From Acanthosepion esculentum (lineage: Eukaryota; Mollusca; Cephalopoda; Sepiida; Sepiidae): 64,000 nt of DNA. The DNA is taken from positions 1,774,626 to 1,838,625 of the forward strand of contig OZ038511.1 in assembly GCA_964036315.1 (NCBI GenBank). Direction: 5' to 3'. Below the pieces are notes generated by a model. That model saw only the letters and a program-made list of their open reading frames with translations, had not been told where the DNA came from and did not search any database. A program made the translations under genes and the position numbers. This document shows, one piece after another, positions 44,461 to 56,326 of the stretch; position 1 is the stretch's first letter; each line of letters opens with the position of its first letter.

Positions 44461-45204
44461 TGAGGGTAGGCTGAAAAGTACATAGGGTGACATCTTATAT
44501 GCATTAATTTAATCTATTCTTAACTACTTTGTTTCATTCCAGGTAAACTGACATCTGACTGTTTAAAGAAAACTTTAAAAGTTACTTATAGTGACTTCTC
44601 TTGAAAATGGACAAAATTTAGTATCATAGTGTTATCAAGTGCCTGCAGAAAAAGGGTTTAGTTCCTAAGGAAATTCATGTGGAAATGGTTGCTACATTAT
44701 AAGATGATGCTCCAGTTTTATCAACAGGGCAAAAGTGGGTATCTCTATTTAAGAGAGGAAGGGATAGTCTTGAAGATAACCCAAGGTCTGGAAATCCTGC
44801 AACTGCCACCACATGGTGATGGATGTCAGATGATTGACTAATAAATCAAGTAGCCAATACTATTAGCATATCCAGTGAGAGGGTTTAGAATATTCTGCAC
44901 AATGAACTTGGCATGACGAAGGTTTCTGCCACTTGATCAAAAATGCAACAGGATGATCGCAACATGGGAAAATCATTTGTTCCCCAACATGATAAAACAC
45001 TTGGCTGGTAACCAATATCACAGTGATGATGATTTGTTTTGACCAACAAGATCAATACTTCTTCACTAATAGGATCCAAGCACTGCTACACTAATGGAAG
45101 AAGTGTGCTAACCACATGGGGGCCTATGTTGAAAAATAAACCACATTTGGTCACATTCCATGAGAGTATCTTGTTCAGCTTATGAACTTTTCAGCTGACA
45201 CTTG
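44461..45204 (+). mobile_element. Internally deleted mariner (second subfamily) with TA flanks
   Basis: Ends are imperfect inverted repeats: TGAGGGTAGGCTGAAAAGTA on the left and, reading inward on the other strand, CAAGTGTCAGCTGAAAAGTT on the right. TA lies outside both (44459-44460, 45205-45206). 44608-44780 reads as the N-terminus of a mariner transposase (KCLQKKGLVPKEIHVEMVAT, then QKWVSLFKRGRDSLEDNPRS). About 44825-44930 reads as the second helix-turn-helix (NILHNELGMTKVSAT). The catalytic domain is largely gone: 744 bp remain of an expected 1.3 kb, with stops. It lies in the intron between exons e and f. Confidence 0.8.
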
Positions 45205-45206
45205 TA

Positions 45207-47983
45207 TATATTGTTCTTTTTTAAGCTACTTGAATTATATACATTTACTGAGGCAAACCCACAGTAGAATGTCAAACACTGTGTATAGAATTCACTTCAT
45301 TATATGAGTTTTCTTGTCGATGCAACAAAGTAAGCTCCCTGAAAATGTCCTATAAATATGAATAAATTTCATTTTTAAAGCCTTAAAATATTGTTTGATA
45401 TTGATATTTTGAACAATTAATGTTATCTTTTTATTTTCTCAATGCTTCAGGAAGTCAATTTTCATCAAATGACGGTTACATATTATTTGTGGCTATTCAC
45501 CGGGTATTACACATATCTGAAAAGTGCTGGGTAACTGACCAGTTGCAAACTCTAAAAAAAAATGATTGAACATTCAAAACATTATCTGTTTATTCAGGTT
45601 AAGCAAATCAAATCATAAACTATTTAGATTCTTTAGAAAAGAATGAAAAAATAGTAATATCACAAAGCCTTAAAAGTTCATTATAGGAAAAATATTAGAA
45701 TTGTTCCTATATAAATAAAAGCAGAGTATAATGCTTGAAATAATTCATCTGAGTTTTGTTTATTGTTAGTTTATGGCTTAATCTTATTATTTGTCTTTTA
45801 AGGATATTTTTGTGTGATAAACTAATAAAGCACAGCTTCACTAAAATCAGATTTGTCATTTTTAAAAAAGAAATATTTACTCACTTAGAATCATAGATAA
45901 TAATACATACACAAGAAAATATATGGCAACATATACACATATTTGAAAACTTTTCAATGTTGAGAATTTGTTGTATTAGCACTTTTACCTATAGATGAAA
46001 CAAGTGTTTTACCTTTATGTTGAATCCCAGCAGTAAAAGATTTAGTTAAAAAATAGTTTACATTAACTTGTTAAATATTTGTAGATTATTTATCTATGTT
46101 AGAATCAACTACACCCAAACTGAAGAATTTATACTAAACATTCCCTTTACCTGCAAATTTCACAAATACATTTGTATAAATTTTATCAAGATGTAAAATG
46201 ATAATTAAATACTCATAGAAAATAATTTACTTTAATAAAAAAAAAAATTAGCAACTTTTAAACTAAATGATACTAAATTAAAAAATATATAAATTATCCA
46301 ATTTGTTTTAATTTTTAAGAAAATTTACAATTTTCATTTGAATAGCTGTGGATGTTTAATTAAAAAAAATATGATTTTCTCATTCCCAGAAAAATAAAAA
46401 ATCTGAAAGAAAAATTACATTTGTTTATATTGAATTTATAAATTTTACTTATATATTTGGTTACAAAAATGTTTTAAGATCATTTGTAACGATAAAAATT
46501 TGTCAGTTCTTAATATTTTGAAAGTCAGTGAAATTTTCTTGTACTGGAAATTAAAAAGGATGTACCATTTCAATACTAAGAATAAATAATTTAAGAAATT
46601 CAAACTTTCTTCTCTGTGTTTTCTTTGCTTATCTCTTGGCATTTTCTATTGATGAAAATGTCCAAGTTCAAAACTTCTGCTGTTTTCCATTGCAGTATTA
46701 AAAACTTATTGCCAAATATAATTCATACTTTAAAACTATCATATTAGACTTTTATTTTAATGTATTCTACAGTTCATCAGTAGTTTCTTTCATAATAAAA
46801 TGTTATTAATAACATCTGAATTTTATGTTTTTTAATCACAGCAGTAAAATAATAATATTTACTTTCTTTAAATAGCCAACTTCAAACATCTGTGAGTTTA
46901 TCAAAAAAATTAGCTTTAAAAAAATTAACAATGTACAAATTCAGTGTTAAACCAGTTCAAAATTTTAGTTCAATTGCAAAGGATTATATGACACCCCACC
47001 ATTTGAACTGCTCTCAATATCTTGACAGACAAATCCCATTTATCTGTATCAATTGTTTTCTTATTCATCTGGAGGAAGATGCCACATTATATACTCAATC
47101 ATTGTGATTACTTTTGTCAATGGCATCACATTAAAACAGATTTGCAATCTCACAAGGAGTGAGCTGAGTTGGATTTGGGGTTTCAATAAAATTTATTTCA
47201 CTACTATTGTGTTCCCCAATGATTAAAATTCAAATAAGGAATGTAAGATATGTTTCAGGAAAGTTATTCTCTTTTTCAACATTCCACCTGAAATGGAGAA
47301 AGTGTCTGTTACCCTCTCCTCCTTTAACACTGGCATGTATTATTATTTCATTTCTCTGCATGGGCAATACTATTTCCTTAATCAAACAATTGCTGATTTT
47401 GACTCAAAACAGTATGACTGCTTCCATTAGCTTGGCAGAGCACTAACTGACATTGGAGTATGGACCTGCTTATATTGTAATTTTAAACAGAGCCTTTCCA
47501 ATTTCCCTCTTCTAGTACATATCCTCCAAACAGTTTCAGAAAAATAATGTTTTCATATAAATTTCCTTATATGGACAGAAAGTATTCTTCTAAATCAGAA
47601 ATTAATCACATGTAACATTCTTTCATGTTTACTTTTTTTTTCCTTTCCAATTTCATCAAAACTAATTCTTGATATTGATCAAACTTCCTTAACTAGACAT
47701 CTGCATATTCTTTTATTCTTTTTGTTTTTAGGACAAATACAGTTTCTCACATAAAATAACTTGCTTTATACAAAACTTCACAGTAGCCAATCTACTGTCA
47801 AATTTGTATTAATTGTTTCTTCATTAACTTTTCAGTGTATCTATAAATTATAGTAATAAATTTATGTTTGAATAATAGAATTCAAATTCCTGTTGCTAAA
47901 TTATTATTGAAAAAAATAACAACTTGTGCTAAAAACTAAAGTAAAATTCAAGAATAACAATTGACTTTTCATCTTGTTTTCAG
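45207..47983. other. Intron DNA, nothing recognised
   Basis: About 2.8 kb of AT-rich sequence. Stretches at 46.9-47.5 kb are slightly less AT-rich, with short unsupported ORFs (46892-47107, 47207-47446). Confidence 0.55.
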
Positions 47984-48061
47984 GCTAATGCTATCGTCGA
48001 AAGGATTGGTTACCCAGCATATATACTTAATGAAACAATTTTAGCAAACATGTATGATCAT
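47984..48061 (+). CDS. M13 metallopeptidase, internal exon f
   Basis: The exon starts after TTTTCAG and stops before GTATGT. It has 26 codons in phase 0, beginning ANAIVERIGYPAYILNETIL. The I-G-Y-P motif follows directly on the WMD...EEK of the previous exon, exactly as in the family. LNETI includes a possible N-glycosylation sequon. With the next two exons it spans the ectodomain part leading to the substrate-binding loop. Confidence 0.93.
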
Positions 48062-49810
48062 GTATGTAAAGTATTCAGTTTTTAACACATTTTATATATT
48101 TGTATGAAAAAAGATCATTTTTTATGTATAGATTTTGTACAGAAAAGAAAATTAACACCAATAACATTATAATAAACTAGTGACTTAAAGTAAAACAATG
48201 ATATTTAGACTTTGTCATTTATAATTTTGATTTGCTATGGTCTTTGAAGTGGCATTTTAGAACAGTTACTCATTTTTTTAATCAAGTGAAAAATTTCTCA
48301 AATCTCTGGCACACACAGAATTTGATAGTGTTGTGGTCTGAAAGATCTCAATTCTTCCTTAGAATTTTAATTCTTTTTTATCTCTTTGCATAAGTCATTG
48401 GGATTTTTCTTAATTCTCAAATGCATAATTATTACTCATAATTCAATTATTAGGTCTGTCATGAACAGAGTGATTTTTTTGACACATCTCAAAGTAATTT
48501 CATAAACAGTTTCTGATTTTGTCTTATACCATTGAACTCAGGTTGTTTACACAATTCACAGCAAATCACTTCTCCACCCACTGGTGTATCTATTTTTGTA
48601 ATATTTTTACAACTCTTTGCTGTAATTACTAATGATTTCTATCACTTTCTCTTCTCTCTTTCCACAAAAATATTTATTATTTTGTGGGGATTTTCAGTTC
48701 CATCTGTGTTATCTACAAAATCTATAATTTTTCTAATGTCAAAACAGTTGAGAGTAGAACTATCATTATTTCTGTAATATATGTACTTGGTTTTTTAATA
48801 GAAAAAAATTTCAAATAACTAGAAACTTCTTAAAACTGAAGTATTTTTTTGTGGTGTATTGTCTTTAACAATCCAGAAGTTTATATTGACTATATTTTTA
48901 TGAATATCTATTTTATTTCCAAAAATGAAAATTTTCTAATCTTATGTTTTATACTTCAGGGGATTCTTGAGCAAAGTCTTGATACTTTTCATTTTTTTAT
49001 CTTTTCTTTCAAATACTCTTTATATTCTACAGGGAAAGTGATAAATGTAATTTGGCATATCTTCTTTCCTTACACTAGAGTAGTCTGCTTTTCATATTTT
49101 CAAAAATATCTTTGCTCTTATCTTATTTTTTGCACTGTGAAAAATCATTTGATTAATCAATACTCAGTATATTTCTATACCAACTTGTAATCTTTATTCT
49201 TCATATGTTCACATTAACATTATGTGTGACATGTTTTCAAAGGTGTTCAATGCACTCTTAAGGAATCTTTGTAAGTCTGTAAACCTATGGAAATATTTTG
49301 ATTTGACCTAATCCATTTTCCAAACATTTCTTTAAGCACCTGATGTGATGTCAACTTTCTTGTAATCTGATATCAGTTAATATTTTAATTTTAAAGTTTT
49401 ATTGCTCCTAAAACAAAATTTTTCATTTTTTTCTTGGATTTGTATTCAGTTAAGTGATTGACACATTTCTTATAATAACTGTCTGACAAAAGAAAACAGG
49501 GTCATCTGAAAATTTTTCATTACACATATTTATGGTATAGGTTAGTATGGTATTCAGAAGTTTAATTAAAGTTGAATAATTCTCACTTTTATATGTTCAA
49601 ATCCATGATTTAGTTCTGTCATTTTTCTTCTGATCTTGTATTATTTTCAATAAATATTTTAATGTTTCTTCTTCAAAAAGTTTGGGAGCATTAAAGTTAT
49701 TTTAATAATAATTATACATTCAAATATTATTGTTACCATGAAAATAACAATTATTAGATATTGATATTATTACTTGACATTTGCATTTATTGTTCTTCTG
49801 CTTGTGACAG
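48062..49810. other. Intron DNA, possible unread minus-strand relic
   Basis: 48270-49190 is strongly T-rich on the + strand. Minus-strand frames near 48600-48440 give pieces such as GEVICCELCKQPEFNGIRQN that look protein-like (C-x-x-C), but I recognise no family. The + ORFs 48532-48777 and 48849-49190 are Phe/Ile-rich and look like composition artefacts. Confidence 0.35.
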
Positions 49811-49914
49811 GTAGAATATTACCCAGACACATATTTCACTAATGTCATCACAGCCATTAAGTGGAGTGGCATGATGAACCTAAAACAATTAAGACAACCT
49901 GTGGACAGTGAAGA
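49811..49914 (+). CDS. M13 metallopeptidase, internal exon g
   Basis: Acceptor TGTGACAG, donor GTGAGT. The exon has 34 codons plus two bases and begins VEYYPDTYFTNVITAIKWSG. It corresponds to the 'Y-F-x-N' segment and the L-x-x-L-R/K-x-P/x-V-D motif (LKQLRQPVDSEE) seen in neprilysin-type proteins. The final GA joins the first G of the following exon to make Glu before Trp, reconstructing the family's [DE]-[EQ]-W motif across the 609-bp intron, the shortest intron here. Confidence 0.93.
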
Positions 49915-50523
49915 GTGAGTGAGTTTCCTTCTCATGTTTGCCTAAAGTTGTTAATTTATTCATTAAGTTAAATCCTTACAAAAAGTTTATTTTTTAATAA
50001 TTTCATTCTTTAACTTTAAAGTTCTCACTTTTCAGAAACAATTCTATGATAATCATCAAGTGAATCTCTAAAATGTTTGTCCTGTTTATTTTCTTTATAC
50101 TTTTGTCATACCAAGGATTATATGGAAACATTATAAAATTAAATCTTATCCTACTTGTTGATTAAATATTTATGGTCTTCAAATATTTTTCAAGTCAATT
50201 TTATACATGTACAAAATGACATCACTATGTTTTGTTCTTGCAAATGATGTATTCATATTGTGAGAAAAAAGAAGAGTTTTTTTTATTTTATTTAAGTACA
50301 AGGTGATGTTACATTATTTTTCAAATAATTTAAAGATAAGCAATTGTTTATCTTTGTATCATAAAGATGAAAGTTGTATATTGTTGTACATGCAACTGTA
50401 GCATGAAATTAAGACAAGTATAAAATTTTAAAAGTAAAACTAGAAGTTATTTTGTAAATTTATTGTTTAAAATAGCATAACTCATTAGTAAGATGTTTTA
50501 TAATAGTAATTTCATATTTTCAG
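49915..50523. other. Short intron, nothing recognised
   Basis: The shortest intron of the gene in this window (609 bp), AT-rich, with no repeat recognised. Confidence 0.7.
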
Positions 50524-50582
50524 GTGGTTGACTCCTCCAGTAATTGTGAATGCATTTTATAGCACTCCCAAGAATCAAATTT
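50524..50582 (+). CDS. M13 metallopeptidase, internal exon h (substrate-binding NAFY loop)
   Basis: This short exon lies between TTTTCAG and GTAAGT and encodes WLTPPVIVNAFYSTPKNQI. The V-N-A-[FY]-Y motif is the conserved M13 loop whose Asn and Ala contact the peptide substrate backbone; both residues are kept. The exon starts with one base completing the Glu of the previous exon and ends with one base completing Phe in the next. Retention of the loop supports a catalytically relevant gene and not a pseudogene, although the zinc ligands lie outside the window. Confidence 0.94.
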
Positions 50583-51129
50583 GTAAGTAACTTATCTTAA
50601 GATTTTTTTTATTAATTATACCAAACTGTTTCTCTTTGTTTGGTAAAAACAAGGGATTTTATGCACAGCCATGTGTGTGTTTTTATCTATATAAGAAAGA
50701 GAAAATATACATAATTTTCAATTTGTTTGTAATGTATATTTTTGCTAAACCAAACAAGCATGATAATTATCAGATTATTTGAATGTATTCCAATAATCAA
50801 TTCAATATCATACTTATATAGTCACTTCTGTATGATTATATTTCTAAATTGTAATAACTGTTATTTCTTTACTTGATTTGTTCCTTACCTCTCTTTGTTA
50901 CCAGTAAGTTGATGGGGATTCACTTTGTGACTTTCTTCAAGATACCCCCATGAACTGATATTTTAACCTTCATATTAAGAATAATCTACAGGAACAACTA
51001 TTTCCAACTATATCACCATGACAATTCCTATCACAACAGATGTCTATCCATGGTTGCCCATAATAAATGTAAATGTGTCCTTTAGGATCTAAGTCTCTGT
51101 TTGTTTGAGATTGAGTCTCATAACTTTGG

Positions 51130-52165
51130 CTCTGTAATAGTGTATTAAATAAGAGTAAGTTTTTTTATCCCTCCTCTATTCAATCAAATTGAGTTGTTAA
51201 CATGTTCTGCTGATAATGCTGAATGTTTTGCCCATAAATTCTGGTCTTGACTCATCTAGAGTATCCTTGCCTAACTTCTTACTTAGAACTGAATCTCTGT
51301 TAAGTGATTTGCATATAACACTTTCTATGGTTTCTGCTATCATCTCTAATCTGGATACTCACAAATGTATCCCTATAATAGACATTAAGAAATGTGCTCC
51401 CAAACTGACTCCTGTTCTCTCTAAACTGTATAATAAATGCCTTTCTGCTTCTTGGAAATCATCCTCTATTGTTCAAGTCTTTATGGACTTGGGCAAACTC
51501 TCCAACCCTTCCAACTATCAACCTATTTAACCTAATACCTCTTTTTGGCAAACTACTCAAGGCCCTAATCAATAATGAATTTGTTAAGCATCTCATATCA
51601 CAGAGCATTCTTTCAGACAAACAATATGGGCTTTCATTTCTCTAAGTCACCTGCTGATGTATTAACAATTATTGCTGAATGTCTATCAAGCTTTAGATAA
51701 GAATGGTGAAGCTCGGGCTGTTGCTTTGGACATCTCAAAAGTGATAGCTTTGGGATGACTTCTTCACAAGTTGAAAAATCATGGTGTCTCTGGCCAAATT
51801 TTTTAACTGATTCTGTCTTCCTTATCAAATCATGAAATGAGAGTTGCTTGAATGGCCACTCTTCTAGATCCTTCTGTATTAATGCAGGTCTCCACTAAGG
51901 TTTACTTTAGTTTTAATTTTCATTAAATGACCTTCCTGATCACATCAGCTCTGAACTTGGTAACTATGCTGATGATCCCAACTATTTACTAATGTCATGA
52001 CACAAAGTTAAATCAGTTTGATATGGTCAAATTGGTGGCTGATGTCACAAATGACTTACAGTCTCTTGTTAACTGGGGCAAATAATGGCTTGTAAAATTT
52101 TAAGACCTCTAAAACATGACTACTCTCTATTAATCATGTTTTGCATTTGAAAAACTCATACCATA
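51130..52165 (+). pseudogene. Family A LINE, N-terminal RT to palm; carries the mariner empty site
   Basis: 51216-51530 is open and reads NSGLDSSRVSLPNFLLRTES, then APKLTPVLSKLYNKCLSASW, WKSSSIVQVF and SNPSNYQPI, the N-terminal RT blocks of a Jockey/I-like LINE. After shifts come ALINNEFVKHLISQSILSDK, QYGL, and the STAD...LTIIAE region (51640-51680). Next are a decayed L-L-H-K-L-K block (about 51765) and an FINDLPDHISSEL-like palm region near 51920-51970. The active-site Y-A-D-D can be seen as YADD around 51966-51977. The copy ends near 52165, 100 bp before exon i. At 51664-51669 it has the uninterrupted version of the site hit by the mariner at 45-1317. Confidence 0.8.
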
Positions 52166-52266
52166 TCCAGTTTGTTAAAATATAGTAGTTGTTACAAACA
52201 TTGTAATAAATAAAATTTTTAATTAAGACACGATTAAATTATTTAAACTGATTTTTGTAATTTCAG

Positions 52267-52318
52267 TTTTTCCAGCGGGAATACTCCAACCCCCATTTTA
52301 CAGTAAGGGTTATCCAAA
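52267..52318 (+). CDS. M13 metallopeptidase, internal exon i (FPAGILQPP)
   Basis: The acceptor is ATTTCAG and the donor GTAAGT at 52319. With the carried-over base it reads FFPAGILQPPFYSKGYPK, matching the near-invariant M13 motif [IV]-F-P-A-G-I-L-Q-x-P-F. The exon ends after two bases of the next codon. In the family the following residues lead into the GHE-[IL]-T-H zinc site. I did not find a matching exon between 52.3 and 64.0 kb, so the next exon probably lies beyond the window, which would make the intron longer than 11.6 kb. Two family A LINE fragments lie on either side of this exon, at 51.1-52.2 and 53.3-53.6 kb. Confidence 0.94.
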
Positions 52319-53340
52319 GTAAGTGTTGTCTTTTTTCATATTATCTGTGATACACTGTGAGGCATTTAGTAGAAGGTCATACAAAGTTAAGCATTTGTGA
52401 GAACTGTATTGAATCAGAATTGGGTAATGTATCTCTAATATGAAATTTAGTATATCACCTTGTGAGCATGTCAATCTTTTGCTATTGTTATTTAGTATAT
52501 TTCTAAACAACAATAGCAAAAGATCTTATATAGTGGTACCTTTACAAATGTGGAAAGAGGAGGATAGTGAAAAATGTTTTTTTTATGCTTTCTAACTAAT
52601 AAATTATAAATTCTAGTATTAAGAAGTACTAAAAAATAAACTGAAATTAAATTTGAAATAGTTTAAAAAATATTTCCAAGTCACAGTAAAATAAAACAGC
52701 AATTATATAAGATTTTAGAAAGAAAGGCAGATAAGTTCTTAATTACTGTGCATCATTTACAGAACATCCATTACCTGCTAAAAATATTTTCTTATAAAAT
52801 CTTTGACTTGAGAACTTACATTAATTTTCATATAAATATTAACAGTATGACACAAAAAGACTACAAAAATTATGCAATATGCTGTACAAGGAAATGTTGA
52901 AAATCTCTCAGCCTGACCAAGAAATAATTCCAAAACAAATTCTGATATTTGGTCACTGTGATCTTTTCAGTACTCCTCCTCTCATATAGACTATTAACAG
53001 TTATTTGGAAATGTTTATTTCTTTTTAAATAATCTATTTATCAGCAAATCTAATGTGTAATTATGACAATAGCCTACTAATGTTGAAGATTTTCAAGTTG
53101 AACATCTATTCAAATGTATTGTGGCTAAAAGTGAAGTGAGCTTATAATTTACTTTCATTTTAGATTAATATAAGACATTAAAATTTAATTTCAGTTGGTC
53201 ATCAGTCTGCTATATTTCTAAATTTGATCTAAATTAAAATTTTAACTAATATATAGTAATTTATAGTATTATTCTAATTTTCTTGTATTGATATCTGATT
53301 AGTCAGTTTAACAATAATTTATCCTAAATTTATGCTCCTA
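52319..53340. other. Intron DNA, nothing recognised
   Basis: Start of the last visible intron; AT-rich. A short inverted repeat (ATCTTTTGCTATTGTTA... and its complement around 52470-52525) is present. Confidence 0.55.
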
Positions 53341-53344
53341 TCTT

Positions 53345-53560
53345 TTATTCTACAATAAAATAGAAACAATCCCACTTCTTGCTTCCCAAAAATTAAATGC
53401 AATATCAGTTATCATCTTCTGTCTTCTTGAATCCTGCTCTTTTATTACATTACCCTCTCTGCATAATGTTTTTCTCTCAGACTTTCACTTTCAGATATTT
53501 ACCCATTGCATCTTATTGGCCTTATCACTTTAGAGTGAAATGTTTAAAACAAAACTCCAG
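53345..53560 (+). pseudogene. Family A LINE 3' end fragment
   Basis: ATTAAATGCAATATCAGTTA, TCTTCTTGAATCCTGCTCTT and the closing TCTTATTGGCC...GAGTGAAATGTTTAAAAC match the 3' ends of the copies at 26.5 and 32.7 kb. It contains the extreme C-terminus of ORF2 and the 3' UTR only. It is separated from the 51-kb copy by exon i, so the two are separate insertions or the product of a rearrangement. Confidence 0.7.
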
Positions 53561-53564
53561 AGTA

Positions 53565-53888
53565 AAATAAATTTTATGACAACATCCTTTACATTAGCTC
53601 AACACAGCATAATAATGATAAGAACATGATGGATCATGAAAACATTGAGCATTTCTATTCAGTTTTGTAGGGATTCTTTCTGAAAATGGGAAAAAAAACT
53701 AAAAGAGACTGAATTGGATTGCTAATGTCACTTTATTGATATTTATTTACTATGAAAGGTAACAACAGCATTACCTCAAGCAAAAGTCATTCTCTTTTGT
53801 CATTTATATAGTTTATCTTTTAATCTTAAAATAGAAAAATACAGTTGAATTCTGCTAATAAGATAATTCAATACTTAAAAACTTCTAG

Positions 53889-53922
<34 letters not shown>

Positions 53923-54540
53923 ATACCAGTGTATTATTTACCTTGGAAATGTGCAAAAATTTCAACAAATTATACTGAACAGTATTAATATCTTCATGTT
54001 AAAGTCAGTACTCTTACTTTGAATTTTTTTTATTTTTCTAGATTCAAAATATTATTTAGGCTTTTGCAGGAATGCAATTTTTATGTACAAAGCTAACTTT
54101 TTTTTTATAATACTTGGGTGAATTCTTATTTCTTGATTAAATTTTTATTAGTGTCAAGCTTTTTATCTCCCTACAAAATCTTGTAGAATATTTTATTGAT
54201 CATTGTAACTATATGATAACAAAAGAGTACACAAGTGTGGAAAATGAATTGTTATAAACCTGCTACAAATTATAATTATACTTTTTCATGTAATCTTGAA
54301 CAGTTTTGACATCTAAAGACCAACTTCAGCTACATGAAAAATAATAATCTACATTGTAGAATTACGCTTATTTAGAAAAAAATGTATGTAAAGAATATCT
54401 TTAGTAAAATTTTCAGAGAAGTGTCTAGCTGAACACAGAATGAAGTGTATAAAAATATTATATACAAGATAGAACTGTTTTTATTGAAAGTTGTGAAACA
54501 CTTGAAGAAAATGACTGTGGAAAAGTTAATAAACTTAATC
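53565..54540. other. Intron DNA with a (GT)n(AT)n microsatellite
   Basis: GTGTGTGTGT followed by TATATATATA at 53890-53922. The rest is AT-rich without recognised features. Confidence 0.6.
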
Positions 54541-54545
54541 TTTGC

Positions 54546-54775
54546 ATTATATATGAAAATTAGTGATGTGCAGATGCCATGATGGTTATTAGTATGGAAA
54601 ATGACATTGGTGATGTTTTGTTCTAGCCTGTTTCATTCACTTTCTATTAATATCCTTAGAAAAGGAATTAATCCATTTCTTCACCCTTCAGTTATGAATT
54701 AAATAGCAGCATAGACTAGCTCTTTAGCCAGTCTAGGAAGAACATCTTTGTGTTCAGATCCATGAAGAAAGCAAC
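54546..54775 (+). repeat. Second copy of the composite SINE body
   Basis: AGAAAAGGAATTAATCCATT, CTTCACCCTTCAG, TTATGAATTAAATAG match GGAAAAGGTATTAATTCACC, CTTCTCCCTCCAG, CTATGAGTCAATTAG in the repeat at 15788-16075, in the same order. The head near 54560-54600 (GTGCAGATG...GATGGTTATTAG) is a very decayed tRNA-like region. The 5S-like part is not visible here. Confidence 0.6.
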
Positions 54776-54999
54776 TATCATCTAAAAAAAATCATGGAAT
54801 TAAAAAATATATGAAGATTATTTTATATACATAAATGCTCTGTAGTAGTGATATAAACTTATAAATGTATGTAGGTCTGTATCAGTAGACAAAAACAATT
54901 GACTTACAAAATTGCAAATAAAAAATTAAATATATTTCTATATTTATGCAAAAATATATGCATAACACACTTATTTATATCAAGTGAAGTGTCAAAACA

Positions 55000-55755
55000 T
55001 TAGAGACAAGTATCAAATAAAGTTCAGTTCCTTCCTTCATCGGAATAACTTTATGGATTCATTACATAGTTATATCTATCATTTGCACACCAGGTTTGAG
55101 AGTGGCTGCAGGGAATTTAATGAGGTTTGTAACACATTTTCAATGGGGTTTCAGTGGATTACATACAAGTTAGCTGAAACCATTTTGGGTCAGTTGCACA
55201 TGATAGGAAGTTATCTTGTTGGAACAAACCATCGCCATTTGGCAATATGGCAAACATAAAAGGGTGCAAATTGTCTTCAAGATTTTTGTATGGTACACCT
55301 GTTAATACTGATTCCAGTTTCACTTACTTGTGGGCTTTGGGAACACACTCAACATCATTAAAGAGTTTTCAAAAGTTTACACAATAACTTGAAACATGAC
55401 ATCAATTTTCCACTATCCAATGTTCCCTGGCCCAGGTTAGGTTAGGTAGTGTCAGGATTTCAGTTATGGTTCTCTTGTTAGTCACCAGTCATCCTGATTC
55501 TTGCATCACCTCTGGACACTTCTATAATTCACACCTTGGTATACACATGTTACTGTTGCCTGGAAAACATGTAGAGCAGTTCAGAGGTAGAGTGCTCCAT
55601 CTTTTGACTCAACACCATTTGGTCACTGAATGAGTGTTTATGTTTATAACTACTGTTTGCCACACTACCTTTTTACTTGTCATGTCAACTATATTATCCA
55701 ACTTACTACAAATGGAGTAAGTCATATCTATCTAGTGTACTGTTGTCAATATTTG
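55000..55755 (-). pseudogene. Tc1-like transposase relic
   Basis: The minus strand gives GDGLFQQDNFLSCATDPKWF (about 55230-55175), the region of the second catalytic Asp of Tc1-type transposases (F-Q-Q-D-N-x-x-x-H), with the usual His replaced. The following stretch reads NPIENVLQTSLNSLQPLSNL, fitting the N-P-I-E-x-x-W block with the third acidic residue. The remaining DNA up to about 55.75 kb resembles the earlier catalytic part, but frames are broken. It is a different family from the Tc1 relic at 42 kb. Confidence 0.65.
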
Positions 55756-55759
55756 GTTT

Positions 55760-56320
55760 AATACTACAGTTTATATTGAAATTTAAGTAAAAAAAAAATT
55801 AAAAGATTTTAATTTTTATTTTATTGATCTAGGAGACCACTTGAAAATTAAAATAATAATTATGCAAATTCTTTTCACAATGCATCCATTTTTAAATTTA
55901 TACTTACATATTAAATGAAAGAAGAAACTTTTATGAAATAGTATTTTAGAATTAGTTGCAAAAGTTAAAATGTAGCTTCAAGGTTATTCTTGCAGAACGT
56001 TTAGTATTCAGCTATCTTTACTTATTTCCAAAAACTTCAAAATCCTTAAGGTATATTTACCAAAAGATTTATCTCTTTCATCAATTCACTTTTTCTCTAG
56101 GCTTTTAGAACAGCCAAGTGCATTGATAATAGAAGTATGTAGGATGTTGGTGCTTAATTCTGTTTTATTATTACTTTAGGCTCTCATTCAACTTGGAAGG
56201 GCAGTATGTTGCTTGCTATCAATCTTGAAGTTTTGCTTTTATAGAGAGACAATCATGAGAAAAATCAGAACTTGTTCATTTCAGAGAGGCCTTACCTTCT
56301 ACATTAAATGACATCATATT
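55760..56320. other. Intron DNA, nothing recognised
   Basis: AT-rich spacer with an A run near 55790. No ORF support. Confidence 0.6.
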
Positions 56321-56326
56321 TTTTTT

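Noticed and set aside
46892..47446. Short ORFs suggesting a gene in the intron after exon e
   Set aside because: There is no homology, no consistent frame and no splice support; the slightly lower AT content alone is not evidence.
48849..49190. 113-codon plus-strand ORF
   Set aside because: It is dominated by Phe, Ile, Tyr and Ser in T-rich DNA, with no motif, no splice context and no neighbour supporting it.
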